Below are positions 33,990-44,683 of a stretch of DNA of 64,000 nucleotides, in pieces. The position numbers were made by a program, and so were the translations under genes. The stretch lies in assembly GCA_002794785.1 (NCBI GenBank), contig NBBA01000006.1, positions 744,001 through 808,000 of the forward strand. The letters are read 5' to 3'. Each line of letters begins with the position of its first letter. Position 1 is the first letter of the stretch. The notes under the pieces are model-generated. The model did no database searches and was not told the DNA's origin. It saw only the letters and a list, made by a program, of their open reading frames with translations. This DNA comes from Coniferiporia sulphurascens (lineage: Eukaryota; Basidiomycota; Agaricomycetes; Hymenochaetales; Hymenochaetaceae).

Positions 33990-36900
33990 TTAACAAAAAT
34001 GTATATGCAGCTACGAAAAATTTAACATTATTTGAACTTCACAAAAAACTCGGTCATATAAGCTACACTTACATAAAAAGATTATTAAAAGAAGACCAAA
34101 TTACAAATAACAAAATTACAAATTATGAAGAAACTCAATGTCAAATTTGCATAGAAGCAAATATAAAAAGAATACAAATCCCAAAATTACATGTTTCAAA
34201 GTTAGCAGAAAAATTTGGTGATCATATACATATGGACATATGGGGACCCGCATCAACACATGCTATAGGAGGATATAAATACCTTCTAACACTAATAGAC
34301 GACACTACTAGATGGATTAAAATGATTTTAATAAAAACAAAAGATGAAAGTTTTAGCGGTTATACAACTTGGGCTACAATGCTCAATACACAACATAATA
34401 TAACAATAAAAATATTACAAAGTGATAATGATACAGTGTTTTTAAGTAAACAATTCACTGAATATTTAGAAAAACATGGAACAATATGAAAATTAACCAT
34501 ACATGATACACCACAACAAAATGGTGTAGCAGAACAATCACATCAAACAATTTTAAATAATACATGAGTTAATTTGCTACAAGCAAAACTGCCACCAAGT
34601 TTATGGGGTGAAGCAGTAAAATATAGTACTTACATTTACAATAGAACTCCAAAGAGTGCTATTGATTTTAAAACACCATATTACAAAAGATATAATGAAA
34701 ATTATAACATAGACAATTTAAAGGAATTCAGCCAATATTGCATAATATGACAAGAAGATGTTACTAAATTACAACCTAAAGGAATATATGCACAATGGCT
34801 CAGATTTGACGAAGAAAGTAAAGGGCACAGAACATATCATGACAGGAAAATAACTGTCAAATGAAACTTACAATTTCTAGATTCTCCACCATCTAAAATT
34901 GAAGGGGAGAAAAATATAGAAAAACAAAACAAGCAAATACAAGAATTAACAAAAGAAAGACCAAAAAGAACATTAAACCCAACAAAATGATCATTAGGTC
35001 TAAATTTTGATGAACAAAACATGGTAGCCTATCTTATGGAATTTAATCAATTCAATACTGTTAAGCTCAACGGTTATGCGGTGATCGACGTTGGGGCTTC
35101 CTGATCGTCAGAACTGATGGTACGGCAACGGGGCTTCCTAGATGTTGTAAGTCGAGGAGGATCGTCGATGGGGCTTCCTGATCGACGATGTGGACGCGGT
35201 AGGCTTCTATAGCGAGTCGGGTTACGACGAAGCGACTATTGGCCAAGAGGCACACAGTAGACTGGTGGTAGCAGATAATGGGCTTGTATGAACAAAGAGC
35301 ACAAGCTTAGGGCTTGTGCTACCGAAGTTACATGCTTATATGCTACTCTATGTGTTTGCTACTGTAGGGTCGTGTATTAGTATGTTTACATGTCTATGGA
35401 AGATCATGGAAACCCAAGGAATGTCTTGGTAATACAATTGAAGGTATCAGTAAGCAAATCACGTCATGATGGTGCAAGAAGGCGTCATCATGGCATCTTA
35501 AGGCGTAAGGCGAAATAAGGATGAGTAAGGTAGAGAAATGGGGGAGTTGCGCTGACTGATGATGACGAAGAGGAAGTGAGTCAGCGCAATAAGGGAAAGT
35601 AAAGGAAAATTGTAACAAATACGGAATTAATAGGCGATCCTAATTCATATCAACAAGCGATCAATAGAATTGATGCAAATCAGTGGATCACAGCAATGAA
35701 AGAAGAAATAAAAACGTTAATTGAAAGATCTACATGGACAATCATTGATCCACCTAAAAATACAAATATAATTGGAACAAGATTTGTTTATAAAACAAAA
35801 AGATTAGCAAATGGGGAAATTGAATGTTACAAAGCAAGACTAGTAGTTCAAGGATTCGCCCAAATGGAAGGCATTGACTACTATGCTAATGATACATTCG
35901 CTCCAGTAGCATGACTAGCTACAGTATGAACTATATTAAGTTGGAGTGCAACAAACAATTATGAAATTCACCAAATTGATATTAAGTCAGCATACTTATA
36001 TGGTGAATTAGAAAAAGATGAAAATATATATATAAAACCACCACCAGGAAACTTAGTCAAAACTAAACCTGGAAAATTTTTTAAATTAAACAAAGCCTTA
36101 TATGGACTAAAACAAGCTGGCAGATGTTGGTATAAAAAATTATCAGAAATATTACTAGGAATTGGACTTATGTGAGCAGTCCAAGACAATGCAGTATTCT
36201 TTAGAAAAGAAAAAGGAAAAACAATCCTTGTACTTTTCATTCACATTGACGACATTACTTTATGTGGATTAAATCTAACAATTATTAACGCTATAAAAAA
36301 TGCAATTAATAAACAAGTTAAATTCACAGATGGAAGCAATGTACATTGGTTACTAGGAATTGAAATCGAATGAGATCAAAAAGAAAGAATAATAAAACTT
36401 AGACAAAAGAATTATATTGATACAATCATTGAACAATACAAATTAAAAGACGCTGCAACAGTATGAACACCAATGACACCAGGACAAGTGTTAAAATCAC
36501 TTGAAAATCCAACAAATGAAGAATTAAATTTCATGAGACAAATACCTTACATGAATATGGTTGGAGCATTACGATATGCAGCAGATTGTACTAGACCTGA
36601 TATATCATTCACAACAGGTCAATTCACTAGGTATTTAAACAAACCTAGTATTGAACACTACAATGCAGTAAAACACTGCTTTAAATATTTAAAAGGAACA
36701 AATGATTATTGGTTAATACTTGGGGGTAAAGACCCAATTGAGTTAATTGGATATACTGATGCTGATGGTATGACACAAGAAGGCCATAAAGCAATATCTG
36801 GATATATATTTCAAATTGGAAATGCAATGACATCATGGTCAAGTAAAAAACAAGAATTAGTGTCATTATCAGTATGTGAAGCTGAACTTCAAGCTTTAAC

Positions 36901-37213
36901 ACATGGAGTTAAAGAAGCAATATGGCTTAGAAGACTCATTGAAGAGGTACTGCAGACCTTGGATACACCTACAAAAATATTATGTGACAATCAAGAAGCC
37001 ATAACAATAGTAAATTCAACAGAACAAAAATATACACAACAAACGAAGCATATTGATATATGAAAAGATTTTTTACAAGATTATATTGAAAATGAAACCA
37101 TATCAGTTTCATATATTCCAACAGGACAGCAAAAAGCTGATATTATGATGAAAGCACTAATGATCGAATTAATCAAACATTTTACAAGTCTACTCTGCCT
37201 AGTAAAAGTTTGA
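33990..37213 (+). pseudogene. Copia pol remnant: integrase, RT and RNase H with many TGA stops
   Basis: Integrase part: LHKKLGHISYTYIKRLL, a CQIC zinc pair, DIWGPASTHAIGGYKYLL, QSDNDTVF and PQQNGVAEQSHQTI. RT and RNase H parts (35623 on) parallel the copy at 2-1357: IGTRFVYKTK, FAPVA, ALYGLKQAG, FIHIDD, YTDADG and TKHIDI. I count TGA at 34487, 34565, 34748, 34862, 34988, 35912, 35927, 36173, 36371, 36464 and 37061, mostly where family or copy 1 has Arg. Copy 1 keeps CGA at three of them (56, 608, 1205). AERSH has become AEQSH. No TAA or TAG was noticed. Confidence 0.93.
35059..35617 (-). repeat. Ty3/gypsy solo LTR inside copia pol
   Basis: A 559-bp copy, opposite orientation to 3045-3605, with perfect duplication AATAC (35054-35058 and 35618-35622). 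It separates the integrase C-terminal end from the RT start of the copia remnant. Confidence 0.93.
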
Positions 37214-37220
37214 AGGGGAG

Positions 37221-37476
37221 TATTAAATAATTATAATGAACAACTAAACATAGTACATGGTCATATGAACAACCATCTTACTAAGTGAATGATAACACAA
37301 CAATGATGCCATACAATAAGGGCTATGATAGTTATAGTATATGTAGCTCATGGTAGATGTATATAAGGAGAGCTGGTCTCTACCATGAAATACATTGGTT
37401 TACACTGATAACCCCTGCTCCTCTCGCATTAACCACTGCACCTCACCATCTACCATAATGTGTGTAGATTTTAAGA
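37221..37476 (+). repeat. 3' LTR of the second copia copy
   Basis: 256 bp after the polypurine tract GAAGGGGAG, ends TATTAAATAA and TTTTAAGA. Many CG sites of the 1365 LTR appear here as TG or CA. Confidence 0.92.
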
Positions 37477-37481
37477 GAAGC

Positions 37482-38193
37482 ACAATTCTCTCCACTCTCA
37501 TGGTATGGGATATGATGCTGGTATTTTGGCCTATGGATGCACAGGCCATCAAGGCTGTCATGTCCAATAGACACACATTCAGGAAAGAAGTTGAAGCAGT
37601 GAGTATTTGTTCCGTACCTCAAGCGACAGCAGCAACCCCCATGGAGATGGTTGTCTGAGGACTGCTTAATATAGTCCTCAAATCATATCCGGGTCTTACA
37701 GTTTCCAGTCGTGCAATTGGTAATGCTCATACCACTCCTCTCACAGTACAATGTTCTCGAGATCTATGGTTGCAATCCCGTCACAACGGAGGGAGATGAA
37801 TGGAAGAGACATCTGGCTATTGTGGGCCTAGCCTTTAACTAATCAAACTACACTCTAAATTGGGTGGAGACACTTCGCATCTCATGTGAATGGTTCGACG
37901 AACTGAATGCAGGGCCAGTGCACTCCACTCTTGGACATCGGATCGATGTCAATGCCGCAATGATGCAGGTGACACTTCTCATTATCTTGGCGGCTGGCTT
38001 TGGGATGCGCTCACCCTGGTCCTCATTTTCTTCACTACACACTGTGCTCGGCAACTACCAGAAAGATAACAGAATGGAGCTGCTTCTGTTCCCTGTCGCC
38101 CTGTTGCTCACTATTGAGAAGCTGTTCATGAAGGTACTGATGCCGGATTTCGTGTACAAGCTTCCATTTCGGATCCCATGGCTCTCTGGATAG
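37482..38193 (+). pseudogene. Cytochrome P450 fragment (N-terminal half)
   Basis: P450s are ER haem monooxygenases, greatly expanded in basidiomycetes. Reads MDAQAIKAVMSNRHTFRK (about 37535-37590), an intron-like gap (gtgagt..ttacag), then LEIYGCNPVTTEGDEWKRHL (37750-37810), VETLRISCEWFDEL (37866-37910), GHRIDVNAAM and LAAGFGMRSPWSSFSS, the helix B'-D region. An in-frame TAA at 37838 (CCTTTAACTAA) breaks it. The haem-binding Cys half is absent. The copia element inserted at its 5' edge. Confidence 0.8.
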
Positions 38194-38415
38194 CTTGATA
38201 TAGCTTGAAACACATTCAAAAGCTTGAGGGTACATATGCAGAAGTTGCTGGTAGGAGTATGAGTAAGTGCCAATAATGCACTTCCTGTGACTCTGCCTCA
38301 ACGACTCACCTGCATAGCTCAACAGCCTTCTCTAGGTCATGTTCAGGACTAGGTTGGGTGAGTGCAATTGCAGCATGAAAGCATGCAGAAGCTGTAGGAT
38401 TTTGCTCAACAGAAC
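38170..38415 (-). pseudogene. Unrecognised host-like exon pair
   Basis: Minus strand from about 38410: ASACFHAAIALTQPSPEHD then LEKAVELCR, a 62-nt GT..AG intron, QLLHMYPQAFECVSSYIKL. Helical, TPR-like spacing. It overlaps the P450 fragment end. Not identified. Confidence 0.35.
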
Positions 38416-39034
38416 AGATAAGGGGATAGCTCAGAAGTCAGTTTATGTATTGTGTAGACCATTGCAATCTTAAACTACTTGTAGGAAGGGAAAATGGCTC
38501 ATGGTACATAAGGAACCAAATTTCAGTATGTCATTGGTTAAACCAGAGGCTGATTTGACTGCAGATATGCCTGTGTGATTCCCAAGATATATGTTGGAAT
38601 TATGATTTGGTAATCTTGACTATGTGACTACATTTGGTATTTATGTCTTATGCTCTGTGAAGTTTTACTTGTAGTTAGCTGCATGTATGCTCTTGGTTGG
38701 AAATGGCCACAAAGAAATCTTTTATCAACAAGGACCAACCCATGCTGCAATGGCATGCCTCAAGAGTTTCTACAATATACTCAGTAGTGGCTTGCACAGG
38801 GGTTCATGGAGGAGCATTTCTTTCAAAAAGTATAATTTTGAAGCCATGGGAATGCCTCCAAACAGGGGTGCTCTGCACCTGCTTTTAGAGGTCTGGGAAG
38901 AGTAAGCCAGTCTAGGCCATGGACTTGTAGAGTGCTTGGAGGTGCTTATGGCACTGAGTCCTGGGAAGGTGTAGATGGTCCTTCTGGCTTAAATGCCACT
39001 CCCATTCCCTTCACACAATCATAGATGCAAATAG
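38416..39034. other. No gene seen
   Basis: AT-rich sequence without a convincing open frame, known repeat or tRNA. Confidence 0.4.
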
Positions 39035-39930
39035 ATGCAATAAACAAGCTGGGCAGGTTTATGTAATATGTGGGGGCTATTTCCAAATATATATCTATTT
39101 GTGGATATTTGCCTGTCATGTGACAACCCTCTATAAATTTGACTCAGGGTCTTCTGCTTCTTTTCCTTTTACCACCATCATCCCATTTGCAAATATTCCT
39201 CATTTGGGGTTTTGGTCATCCTAGATCATAAAAATATGTCTTGGGAAGAGGGGAAGGAGACTGATAGATTATACTACTTTCTCCTCTCCATATTCATTCC
39301 CACATATCAAGCTTGCAATGCATCATCTCTTAATTTCAGATTTCTGCATCATTACTTCTTCCTCCCACAAGGACCCAACACTTATCATGCTTGTTGATTT
39401 GCATGTCCTTGGGAGTACATCATCAAAGCCATATCTGGCCTGCCCCTCATTTGACTTTGGCATTGCTTTCTCAAATAGCCTTGCCATTGCCACCAGTGTA
39501 TATCACATTTTTCAAGCATTCTATGATGTAATTCTTTCCATTTATTTTGACTGACTTTAGATTCATCAACCATTCCAGTTGAACATCTGGGAGGTCCTAC
39601 CCATGTAGGTGAGTAATGTTTCACATATCTGTTGAACATCTCTTTATAGCTGATTTACTTATGCTCCCACTAACAAGACTTTAGTGACAGCTCCTGCCCA
39701 TAGAGTGTTTCTTTTTCATAGTTGCTTAAGATGTTTTGGTCCCACTGACCACTGATTTGCCAGCTTTTATGCTTCTTTTTATTCTTACTTACATACACCT
39801 GACTTGAAGAGTTAGATGTCTGTATATTATAACTAAATAGAACATATTTTTTCTGAAAGGTCTAGACAAAGAGTGTGATCAACCATATGATCAGCATCAG
39901 GGAGATTATCAGTCAGAGATAGTGGGAAAT
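39035..39930 (+). repeat. Interspersed repeat E, copy 1
   Basis: Shared with 54424-55568 from ATAAACAAGCTGGGCAGG to ATTATCAGTCAGA. It contains TATAAATTTGACTCAGGG and, about 30 nt on, CTTTTACCACCATCATCCC, the same leader motif as element A and the LINEs. No protein is conserved between copies. It may be an LTR or LINE remnant. No terminal repeats were found. Confidence 0.6.
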
Positions 39931-40220
39931 AGTCAGATATAGTCAGAAATAGCCAGAAAATAGTAGAAGATAGCTGAAAATAGTGAGAAAATAGTTAAAA
40001 GTAGACACAATATAGTGAAAAATAGTGAAAAATAGTTGGAAAATAGTACAAAATAGTGGAGAAAAGGGGCTATATAGCAGTATATAATGCTATATAGTAA
40101 GGGGGCCTACTATATAGTACTATATAGTACTATATATGACCAAGAAGGGCTGGATTAACCTATTTTACCTATGGGACCTATTTTAATTATATAGTGTTAT
40201 ATAGTACTATATAGCATTTT
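39900..40220. repeat. AATAGT to TATATAGTAC low-complexity array
   Basis: Begins with irregular AGTCAGAAATAGT-type units of 9-12 bp, passing into TATATAGTACTATATAG repeats. The minus-strand LINE remnant ends in it at about 40222. A similar array follows the plus-strand LINE remnant (43715-43960). Confidence 0.6.
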
Positions 40221-40221
40221 G

Positions 40222-41350
40222 GGTTTTTCCTGATGGGGGGTGGTGGCTGCCGGACTTTCTTCACTTTCTTCACTGGGGCTGTCTGAGCTGTCTGGGGTTG
40301 GGGGAGGTTAGCTGCAATTGCTGCTAACTGCACGTATGTCATGGGGGCTCCTGAGGGCATGACTTTCACCACAGCCTCAAGCTGAGCCGAGGTAATGGTG
40401 GCAACTACTGGTGCTGCAGTGGTGGGAGTGGGGGTGGAGCCTCCCACACTGGTGGGAGTCTGCTGGGGGGCCTGTTGAGGTCGCAGAGCAGGGTGGGACA
40501 CCAAGGAGGATACCTACTGGGTGAGGTTCCATATGTCAACTAAGAGTTGCTTGACAACATCTGCCAAAGCTGTAATCTGTGAGTCCAGGGGGGTAGGTTG
40601 GGCTTGAGCCTGCAGTTTGTTCCTTGTGTTGAAGGTGAATGGGGCTCTAAAGGCATTGGAGAAGGGGGCACCAAGTTGAATCTGTGTGCCCATTGTGTTA
40701 GTGGCATATGCCTGTTCCACAGCGTGGGTGGTGATATGTTCCAGGTCATCCAGTTCTTGCATCTGATATGCTGTCGACAGTGCTTCATGGCTGAGTGCTA
40801 TCATTTCGCCCAGAAATGTCGCCATCACTTGTATGACTGTAGTGGAGTCGGCGGCTGCTTCAATCATAGCCCGGAGGATGTCGAGGTTCCTGCCCACGTT
40901 GGGTGCATAGTCTGTCAGGGCTCTGACAAACTCTGAGGTGACTGGCCTATTGCGGGGGGTTTCAGGGGAGAGGACATCAGCCATGCATTTGCCAGTTGTC
41001 GGAGGGGGTGTATGTGGTTCCTCCTGCATCTGGTCGTCCTCCCCCTGCCCTGATACAATCTGAGCTTGGGGGGCGGTGGGTGTGGGCTCTGCATCTCGTT
41101 GCAGCCACTGATCGAGGTCGGTGAGGGATGCGAAGCGGTTGGGGGAGGGGCGGCACTGATGCAGCGACATTGAGCGGCTCCAGGGGGGCAGTGGGCGACT
41201 GGTGGCCTTGGTTAGCTGTGCCAGACACAGTAGAACTTGCAGTAGAGAGGCCAGTAGATCATAATGTATGACCACCAAAGCGATCCACCATAGTGAGGAG
41301 TTTGAGCTGCCTGCACAAGGGAGATGGTGGTGGTAAGAGGTCAAGAAGGG
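40222..41350 (-). pseudogene. LINE remnant, ORF1 (gag-like) N-terminal part
   Basis: The 5' leader CTTCTTGACCTCTTACCACC lies at about 41350-41330. Reading left: SPNRFASLTDLDQW, GKCMADVLSPETPRNRPVTS, EFVRALTDYAPNV, HEALSTAYQMQELDDLEH, then the Pro/Gln-rich RPQQAPQQTP and MTYVQLAAIAANLPQPQ, ending at KKVKKVRQPPPP before the TATAG array. Related to ORF1 of the plus-strand copy at 41824 and, more distantly, to the LINE at 55569. One TAG near 40514 splits it. ORF1 proteins bind LINE RNA. Confidence 0.75.
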
Positions 41351-41823
41351 ATGGCTAGGGACTTACAGTTAGCAGTTACTGAGGTGCCCACACATGCGAT
41401 GAGGTGGTCATCAACATAGGCCAGCAGTTGAGAGCCGCACTGTTGAAAGTGCTGCAGCACAATGCCAGCAAAGATGGTCAAGAGGATGGGTGACACTGGT
41501 GATCCTTGAGGGGTGCCGAGGTTGGGTTTAGGCACAGTCAGTAGGGTTGTGCCATCAAAAGAGACAGCCACTTCCCTGCTTGTCATGAAGGAGAGGCACC
41601 ATGACACCATTTCTGGTGGGCATCCCATCTCCAATAGCTGGTGGTGGAGATGTCTTGGGTGCACTGAGTCAAAGAAGCCTTGAATGTCCACTGCTAGGAT
41701 GGAGCAGACTAGGCCTTTTGAGTGGGCGCCATCGATGATCTGTAGGAGGTGCTGGGCAGTGTCATAGACTGAATGGCCCTGACAATTCCCATATTGGTTA
41801 GGTGGCAGCCAGTCCCACTCCAA
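41351..41823 (-). pseudogene. LINE reverse transcriptase fragment between two LINE 5' ends
   Basis: Reads WLPPNQYGNCQGHSVYDTAQ, LAVDIQGFFDSVHPRHLHHQ, LGTPQGSPVSPILLTIF and AYVDDHL: RT motifs for palm strand, GxxQG and YVDD. It aligns to 60421-60880 in the LINE at 55569. Each side is joined directly to a LINE 5' leader, one on each strand. Confidence 0.85.
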
Positions 41824-43324
41824 TCCTTCTTGACCTCTTACCACCACCATCTCCCTAGTGCGGGCAGCTCAAACTCCCCCATGGCAGATTGCTTTGGTGG
41901 TCATCCTCTACAACATACAGGCCTATCTATTGCTAGTTCTACAGCATCTGGCACCACTGTGAACACTGGCCACCATTTACCCACCGCCCCCTGAAGCCAC
42001 TCGATGTCCCCACTGGCGTGCTGCTTCTCCCCCAACCGCTTCACTCCTCTTGACGACCTCAGCCAGTGGCCACAACGAGGAGACCAGCCTGATCCCAACA
42101 CCCCCCAGGCCCAGATTGTATCAGGGCCAGGGGAGGACGACCAGATGCAGGATGACCCGCATACACCCCTTCCATCGATGGGCAAATGTATGGCCGATGT
42201 CCTCTCCCCTGAGACCCCTCAAAACCGGCCAGTCACCTCAGAGTTCATAAGAGCTCTGATGGACTATGCACCAAATGTTGAGAAGGCACTCAAAACACTC
42301 CGGGCCAACATCGAAAAGGCCACCAATTCCACTGTGGTTGTACAAGCGACAGCAATGTTCCTGGGGATGTTAACAGCCCTCAGCCACGAAGCATTGTCAA
42401 CAGCATACCGGATGCAAGAACAGGATGATCTGGACCATGTCACCACCCATGCTGCAGAGCAGGTGTACATCCAAAGCACAGTGGGGGCTTGAATTTCTCT
42501 CAGTGCCCCCTTCTCCTCAGCCCTCAAGGCCCCATTCTTGTTCACCCCCAGAGCAAGACAGCAGGCCCAAGCCCAACCTACCCCCCAAATTCGCTGATCA
42601 CAGATTTGGCGGACATCATCAAACGCCTCTCAGTCGACATGGGGAACCTCACCTGCCAGGTTTCCTCCTTGGCATCCCGCCCTGCTCAGCGGCCTCAACA
42701 GGCCCCTCAGCAGACTCCCACCAATGTGGGAGGAACCGCACCCGCTATCCCCACACCGGTCACACTGGCCACCACCATCACCCAGACCCAACTGGAGGCC
42801 ATGGCGAAAGCCACCCCAGCCGGAGCTCCAATGACATATGCACAGTTAGCCGCAATAGCCGCTAACCTCCCTCAACCACAGGTGACCCCAGCCGCCCCTG
42901 CCAAGAAGGCTAAGAAAGTCCGACAGCCCCTGCCCCCACCCAAGATGTATGCCAAGGACCCAACCTTGGTCCTAATACCATGGGACCTCATTGCGCCTGC
43001 TGCTATGTGTAAGTCAGGCACCTCCCTCACTGAATTGGCCCAGAGCTTCTTCTGGGCCTTGCCTACTGCTGACATTGTCACCATGTTGTCTTCCACATTC
43101 AATGCAAAAGGCAACCTGGTGACCACCTTTGCAGAAAGGCCAGCCTCTGCCACCCCATCCACATCAGCGATCATTGACTGCCATGCGGATGCATTCATGA
43201 AGTTCATGCGTGATCGCTGCCTTGCCAGACCATCGGATTGGGCCCTTTCGGACTGTTTCCAACTAACCCCCTCCAGAGTCCACCCAAGATCAATGCTGCA
43301 CATCTCCATGGTGCCCTTTTTTTA
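41824..43324 (+). pseudogene. LINE remnant, ORF1 (gag-like)
   Basis: Leader CCTTCTTGACCTCTTACCACC at 41822-41842, then SPNRFTPLDDLSQW, MADVLSPETPQNRPVTS, HEALSTAYRMQEQDD, a TGA near 42490 with a frame change, LADIIKRLSVDMGNLTCQVS, RPQQAPQQTP, MTYAQLAAIAANLPQPQ, KAKKVRQPLPPPK, YAKDPTLVLIPWD and STFNAKGNLVTTFAERPASA to SMLHISMVPF, where it is cut at a T run (43317-43324). The zinc knuckles and all of ORF2 are missing. Confidence 0.8.
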
Positions 43325-44683
43325 AAATAATTTTTTAAAATAATTCCTGCAGTATTACATAATTACAAGCTGCCCCCCTGAAGGGGGGGCCCTAACTACA
43401 TAACAACAGAGGCACCCATCATCATGCATCACACAAAACTGGGCAGGGGCTCTGCTCCCTGAGGGGTGCCATAATGTGAAGAGCCCCTATTTAGTAAGAA
43501 GAATTGTGACAAGGAGGGATACATATCGCTATGCACAAACCAAGCAGACAAGGGCAGGTAAGGTAAGAAGCTTAGAAGTGACAAAGGGATGGCAAGAGCA
43601 CTGGCCGGGACGTATTCATGGGAATTTGAAAGGCAGGCACTAGTCAAGAGGAAAGGGGGGAAGTGTACCTGAGAGCTCCAAAAGGGCCAGGTCCAACATC
43701 AGGAAAAGCCCAAATGCTATATAGTGTGGCAGGATAACTATATAGCATTATATAGCATTAAATAGGACTATTTTGTTGCTTTTGAGATAATATAGCATAT
43801 ATAGTACTATATAGTACTATATAGTAGCATAATAGTGCTATATAACAGTATATAGTACTATATACTGCTCAAATAATACTATATAGAAGTATATAGCACT
43901 ATATTACCTTCTGATAAGTATTATAGCTATTTTTGAGTACTTTGAGTATTTCAGACTATTTGAACTATTTTTTCAGTCCCAAGTCCTCAAATGATTGGAG
44001 TATGATGATATTGAACTATGGACAGTGCTAAATGTTGCTTGTTGCCTATGACACACATTGGATTTGGTCTCTGCATAGTTAGTATTATCCTGCCCCACTT
44101 TGCCTCCCCAAGTCCCCCCAAAGTATGGAAAGCAATTATGAATGACCAATTATGAATGCATTACACACTATATACCATATCCCCCATGCTATGTCTACTT
44201 GCCCACTTGTAACATCCACCTTGTCTCTGCCCACCATCCATTGCCCATACCATATGTCCTTTATACAATAGCTTGCACTATCACCTTAGCACCATACTGT
44301 ACCATACTGTACCCACTACCTTCTTGGGAGTAATGCACCACCCCCCCTCCCAAAAGAAATTATGCATCTTGGTCTTCCATGTCTCTAATTCTTACTCTGA
44401 TCTTGACCTCAGCTTTGGCTCTGAGGGGCAGAAAAAGATGGAGAGGTCAGAAAAAAGCATAAGATGATCCGCTAAATACAGATTAAGCACAACAGCATAC
44501 ACCTTCCCCATGATGCTCAATCGATCGATGTCTACATGCGATTCAAAAACAATATCAAATAAAGAAAAGTAAAAAAGAAGGGAGGAAAACAGAAACAGAG
44601 TCGATGGTGTTGATAAAAACAGGGAAACATGGAAACAGGGAAACAGGGACATGGGCGAGTGGCAGAAAACAAAACTACGAAAT
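43325..44683. repeat. Non-coding: TATAG array and 3' flank of the VPS35 fragment
   Basis: 43325-43714 shows nothing beyond AT and poly-C/G runs. 43715-43960 is TATATAGTAC repeats. 43960-44683 is unassigned; AAACAGGGAAACATGG-type short repeats lie near 44620-44650. Confidence 0.45.

Larger units (their letters stand above)
33868..37476 (+). mobile_element. Second Ty1/copia copy, internally deleted, with target duplication
   Basis: Flanked by GAAGC at 33863-33867 and 37477-37481. The 5' LTR is cut at 33989 and fused directly to the integrase region, so the LTR 3' part, leader, gag and protease are missing. A gypsy solo LTR (35059-35617) interrupts pol. The element is the same family as 2-1623 but strikingly poor in CG dinucleotides. 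Confidence 0.93.

Noticed and set aside
33990..37213. TGA read as Trp or recoded (mitochondrial or alternative code)
   Set aside because: TGA falls at Arg positions and aligns with CGA in the other copy, so deamination explains it.
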